From contig NZ_OY771430.1 of assembly GCF_963674565.1 (NCBI RefSeq), forward strand, positions 372,001 through 436,000: DNA of 64,000 bases, in the 5' to 3' direction. Shown here piece by piece: positions 63,475 through 64,000 of the stretch (position 1 is its first letter; each line of letters starts with the position of its first letter). The stretch is from an uncultured Carboxylicivirga sp. GTDB lineage: Bacteria; Bacteroidota; Bacteroidia; Bacteroidales; Marinilabiliaceae. The notes under the pieces are model-generated. The model was given only the letters and a program-made list of their open reading frames with translations. It was not told where the DNA came from and searched no databases. The translations under genes were made by a program, and so were the position numbers.

Positions 63475-64000
63475 TGTCTACTATAGGATTTATACTTTCA
63501 ACATTAAACAGAGGAGTTGTTCCTGTTGTACCTATTATCAATCTTCAAAATGCAAACATTGTAGTTGATGGAAATAGTTTATCAACATCACAAGGTGGTG
63601 GCGATCCATATTCAACCACATTGCAAAGTCTTTTAAATGCTGATGATTATAATGTAACGGTGGCAAATGTTTCTGTGGGAGGACAAACTACTTTAGCTAT
63701 GATTAGTGATTTTGCCACTGAAGTAGCACCACTTTACGACGATCAAAAAGAGAACATTCTATTGGCCTGGGAAATTAGAAATCACTTAGTTGTCAACTCT
63801 CCAACAGTACAGGAAGCATATGATCAGTTCGTAAACTATTGTAATTTGGCAAATCAAGTAGGATTTAAAGTTGTTATTGGAACTGTTATGCCTAGTTGGA
63901 CGGCAACTTATAAAGGAGATAGTACAGTCACTGGATATGAACTATTAGATTCTGATAGATTAGCAGCAAATGTTTTATTGCGTAACAATTATACTCAATT
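63474..64000 (+). CDS. SGNH-fold hydrolase/esterase, truncated by window end
   Basis: ATG overlaps the fibre stop (TAATG). The 175 visible residues carry SGNH blocks: VDGNSLST (block I, nucleophile Ser), VSVGGQTT (block II Gly) and LLAWEIRNHL (block III Asn). Enzymes of this fold in phage tails de-acetylate surface polysaccharides. The frame continues beyond the window. Its AT-rich composition matches the distal half of the fibre, so both probably moved together. Confidence 0.75.
   Translation, partial: MSTIGFILSTLNRGVVPVVPIINLQNANIVVDGNSLSTSQGGGDPYSTTLQSLLNADDYNVTVANVSVGGQTTLAMISDFATEVAPLYDDQKENILLAWEIRNHLVVNSPTVQEAYDQFVNYCNLANQVGFKVVIGTVMPSWTATYKGDSTVTGYELLDSDRLAANVLLRNNYTQ

Overview
The window comes from a Bacteroidota genome, most likely class Bacteroidia. 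It carries SusC/SusD-type outer-membrane genes, lipoproteins with a canonical lipobox, three proteins ending in type IX secretion (T9SS) type A sorting domains, and a TPR regulator with a LuxR-like helix-turn-helix. Species-level assignment is not possible from the sequence alone. All calls come from reading motifs by eye; no database search was run.

Host part, about 1-27,560. A TPR/HTH regulator (415-2091) is followed by two giant, related, T9SS-exported subtilisin-like proteases of about 2,500 residues each (2615-10141 and 10809-18428), with a small lipoprotein between them. Next come a SusC/RagA-like TonB-dependent transporter, a SusD/RagB-like lipoprotein and a Calx-beta-like lipoprotein (18598-24114). 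Together they read as a secreted-protease plus peptide-uptake locus. Convergent to it is a T9SS-exported protein with three InlB-B-type repeats (24671-26890).

Prophage part, about 27,560 to beyond 64,000. The left border appears to be a displaced copy of the 3' end of the tmRNA gene (ssrA, minus strand) followed by its terminator, the expected footprint of integration into ssrA. From left to right: a leftward operon with a CI-like repressor and two accessory genes; a divergent operator region; rightward early genes (small HTH protein, LuxR-HTH regulator, DUF4406-like protein, primase-helicase); an accessory block with a Pycsar-effector-like membrane protein and a HEPN protein; a 570-bp non-coding region packed with TGTTACA repeats; then the late region. 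Late genes are an S49-type head protease, a scaffold-capsid fusion, a probable tail or head structural protein, a coiled-coil gene continuing through an A9 slippery run into the next frame, small and large terminase, portal, connector and tail genes, tape measure, a mosaic tail fibre and a truncated SGNH-fold esterase. No sheath protein is recognised, so a siphovirus-like particle is favoured. Integrase and lysis genes are not seen and probably lie to the right.

The most unusual aspect is that the late operon is interrupted by AT-rich cargo blocks (42,390-43,855; 45,131-47,447; 54,825-56,909; plus 34,759-36,636 just before it). They encode membrane proteins, pentapeptide or beta-helix-like proteins, a PIN nuclease, a HEPN protein and a YfbU-family protein, and most end at intrinsic terminators. 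They look like morons, possibly superinfection-exclusion or anti-phage functions, but that role is inferred.
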